A stretch of DNA of 64,000 bases from Pseudoalteromonas luteoviolacea B = ATCC 29581. GTDB taxonomy: Bacteria; Pseudomonadota; Gammaproteobacteria; Enterobacterales; Alteromonadaceae. The notes under the pieces are model-generated. The model ran no database searches. It saw nothing but the letters and a program-made list of their open reading frames with translations, and was not told the origin of the DNA. The stretch covers positions 43,141 through 107,140 of the forward strand of contig CAPN01000019.1 of NCBI GenBank assembly GCA_000333235.1, read 5' to 3'. Both the position numbers and the translations under genes were made by a program. Positions 63,088 to 64,000 of this stretch are shown one piece after another. Positions within the stretch are counted from its first letter, which is position 1. Every line of letters starts with the position of its first letter.

Positions 63088-63777
63088 ATGCTTTATACCA
63101 TTTTACATTATGCGCACATCATCGCTGGCGTCATCTCGTTGGCCGTTTTTTGGTTACCTATCGCTGTAAAAAAAGGCAGTCGCAAACATAACCGTTTGGG
63201 TCGCGTTTATGTCAATGCCATGTATGTGGCATCTGCTACAGGAGCAGCCATGTCGTTAAGCGCAATTAGCGTGTGGGTAATGGCCGATAACGAACAAACT
63301 GGAGCGTTTCAACCAATGTGGGCTTTACTACTTTATTTGAGCTTACTTACTTTCACAACGGTACGTCATGCTGTACTGGTATTGAAGGCTAAACAAACGC
63401 GTTTAACGCTTAAAGCTTTGCCCCACTTGGGTTTGACCGTTAGTTTACTTGGGTTTGGCATAGTGATTGGCATTTATGGATACGTGCTTAACCATATTTT
63501 ACTCATGATTTTTGGAGTACTTGGTGCTTTTCTTGGCGGAAATTTCTTACACTACAGTTTTAAACAAACATTAACGCCACGTGAGTGGATCTTCGAACAC
63601 CTAAGCAGCATTTTAGGCTCGGGCATCGCATGCCATACCGCGTTCTTTGCGTTTGGTGGTCGCACGCTGTTTGCTAGCTCATCGCAGTTACAACTACTCA
63701 GTTGGATTTTACCCGGCATTGTTGGAACCGTGTTAATCGTCTATTTTAAACGCCGCTATTTAGTAAAATTTAGCTAG
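63088..63777 (+). CDS. DUF2306-like integral membrane protein
   Basis: A 229-residue protein with six or seven membrane helices. The early block KKGSRKHNRLGRVYVNAMYVASATG resembles the HRxxGRxYxxxM motif of DUF2306 proteins, and His residues in the first helix (LHYAHIIAGVISL) could bind heme or metal. TAAGGAG lies 15 bases upstream of the ATG. Function unknown. It diverges from the TMEM175-like gene. Confidence 0.7.
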   Translation: MLYTILHYAHIIAGVISLAVFWLPIAVKKGSRKHNRLGRVYVNAMYVASATGAAMSLSAISVWVMADNEQTGAFQPMWALLLYLSLLTFTTVRHAVLVLKAKQTRLTLKALPHLGLTVSLLGFGIVIGIYGYVLNHILLMIFGVLGAFLGGNFLHYSFKQTLTPREWIFEHLSSILGSGIACHTAFFAFGGRTLFASSSQLQLLSWILPGIVGTVLIVYFKRRYLVKFS

Positions 63778-63861
63778 TTTTAGTCCATGTCGAATAAGGG
63801 GAAAGTGATTTAACGATCATATTCTCCCTTTCAAATAAAATCCTCCCTTCTTTGTTTTAAC

Positions 63862-63956
63862 CGACTAAAAAGCAACCGACTAAAGACTAAAATAACGACT
63901 AAAAACACGACTAAAAAGGACAGGCATAAAAAAAAGTAAAAAAGGACAGGCATAAA
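63862..63956 (+). repeat. Degenerate short tandem repeats at the window edge
   Basis: CGACTAAA recurs several times with variable spacing at 63862-63916, followed by AAGGACAGGCATAAA twice (about 63917-63931 and 63942-63956). No gene is seen before the end of the window. The arrangement may be the edge of a mobile or repeat element continuing beyond. Confidence 0.55.
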
Positions 63957-64000
63957 TAATTTCAGATATTTTTAACCCCTGCCTCTAACCTGAGTTTTGT

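Noticed and set aside
1..64000. tRNA, rRNA and riboswitch genes
   Set aside because: No T-loop-like GGTTCGAATCC context with a paired acceptor stem, no rRNA core sequences and no recognised riboswitch core were noticed on reading through.

Overview
The window looks like chromosome of a marine gammaproteobacterium of the Alteromonadales (Pseudoalteromonas-like). This rests on the glnA / DUF4124 / ntrB / ntrC run, the yihY / dtd / yiiD neighbourhood shared with E. coli, acnB, DUF2959 and H-NOX genes, the argCBFGH cluster divergent from argE, and GTAG-headed REP elements. I see no rRNA, tRNA or CRISPR array. Most of the window is ordinary housekeeping sequence. Several short accessory patches are not.

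Layout. 1-3.2 kb: the end of a DapA-like gene, then tightly coupled DapD-like, LysA-like and M14 deacylase genes, a lysine-pathway-like set resembling the tabtoxin side branch. 3.3-9.8 kb: outer-membrane phospholipase A, a VOC protein, yiiD, a spermidine-synthase-fold protein, dtd, a proline iminopeptidase relative, yihY and a DUF2959 lipoprotein. 9.85-10.74 kb: about eight tandem 114-115 bp units, each carrying two opposed REP palindromes. 10.9-17.0 kb: a Bax-like protein, a second M14 deacylase, a small membrane protein / MscS / ECF sigma operon, and mgtE with a CNNM protein.

17.3-20.9 kb: a mobile element bounded by 31 bp terminal inverted repeats. It carries an 832-residue protein that joins a complete DEDDh exonuclease domain to zinc ribbons and a DDE-transposase-like C-terminus, plus one membrane-anchored passenger. 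A second, outer pair of inverted terminator sequences flanks it. This is the most unusual object in the window.

21-30.8 kb: typA; glnA with a sigma-54 promoter and NtrC sites; a DUF4124 gene; ntrBC with its own NtrC site; a cNMP-binding protein; and a class V aminotransferase paired with a 2-oxoglutarate/Fe dioxygenase. 31-49.3 kb: acnB, an OmpA-like porin, an ABC exporter, selO, two periplasmic solute-binding proteins, a YiaD-like lipoprotein, chrA, a YbdG-like channel, two tandem YihG-like acyltransferases, speE and an S9 peptidase. 49.4-50.7 kb: an AT-rich patch with a 54-residue peptide gene whose product has a Gly-Gly leader-like motif, followed by two related small membrane proteins.

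51-57.7 kb: argH, argG, argF, argB and argC on the minus strand and argE on the plus strand, with an ARG box between argC and argE. Together they convert acetylglutamate to arginine. 57.8-60.0 kb: a tyrosine-recombinase-like protein without its catalytic residues, then an H-NOX gene overlapping a histidine kinase gene. 60.4-64.0 kb: an alpha/beta hydrolase, a decayed fatty-acid desaturase, two membrane proteins, and repeats at the window edge.
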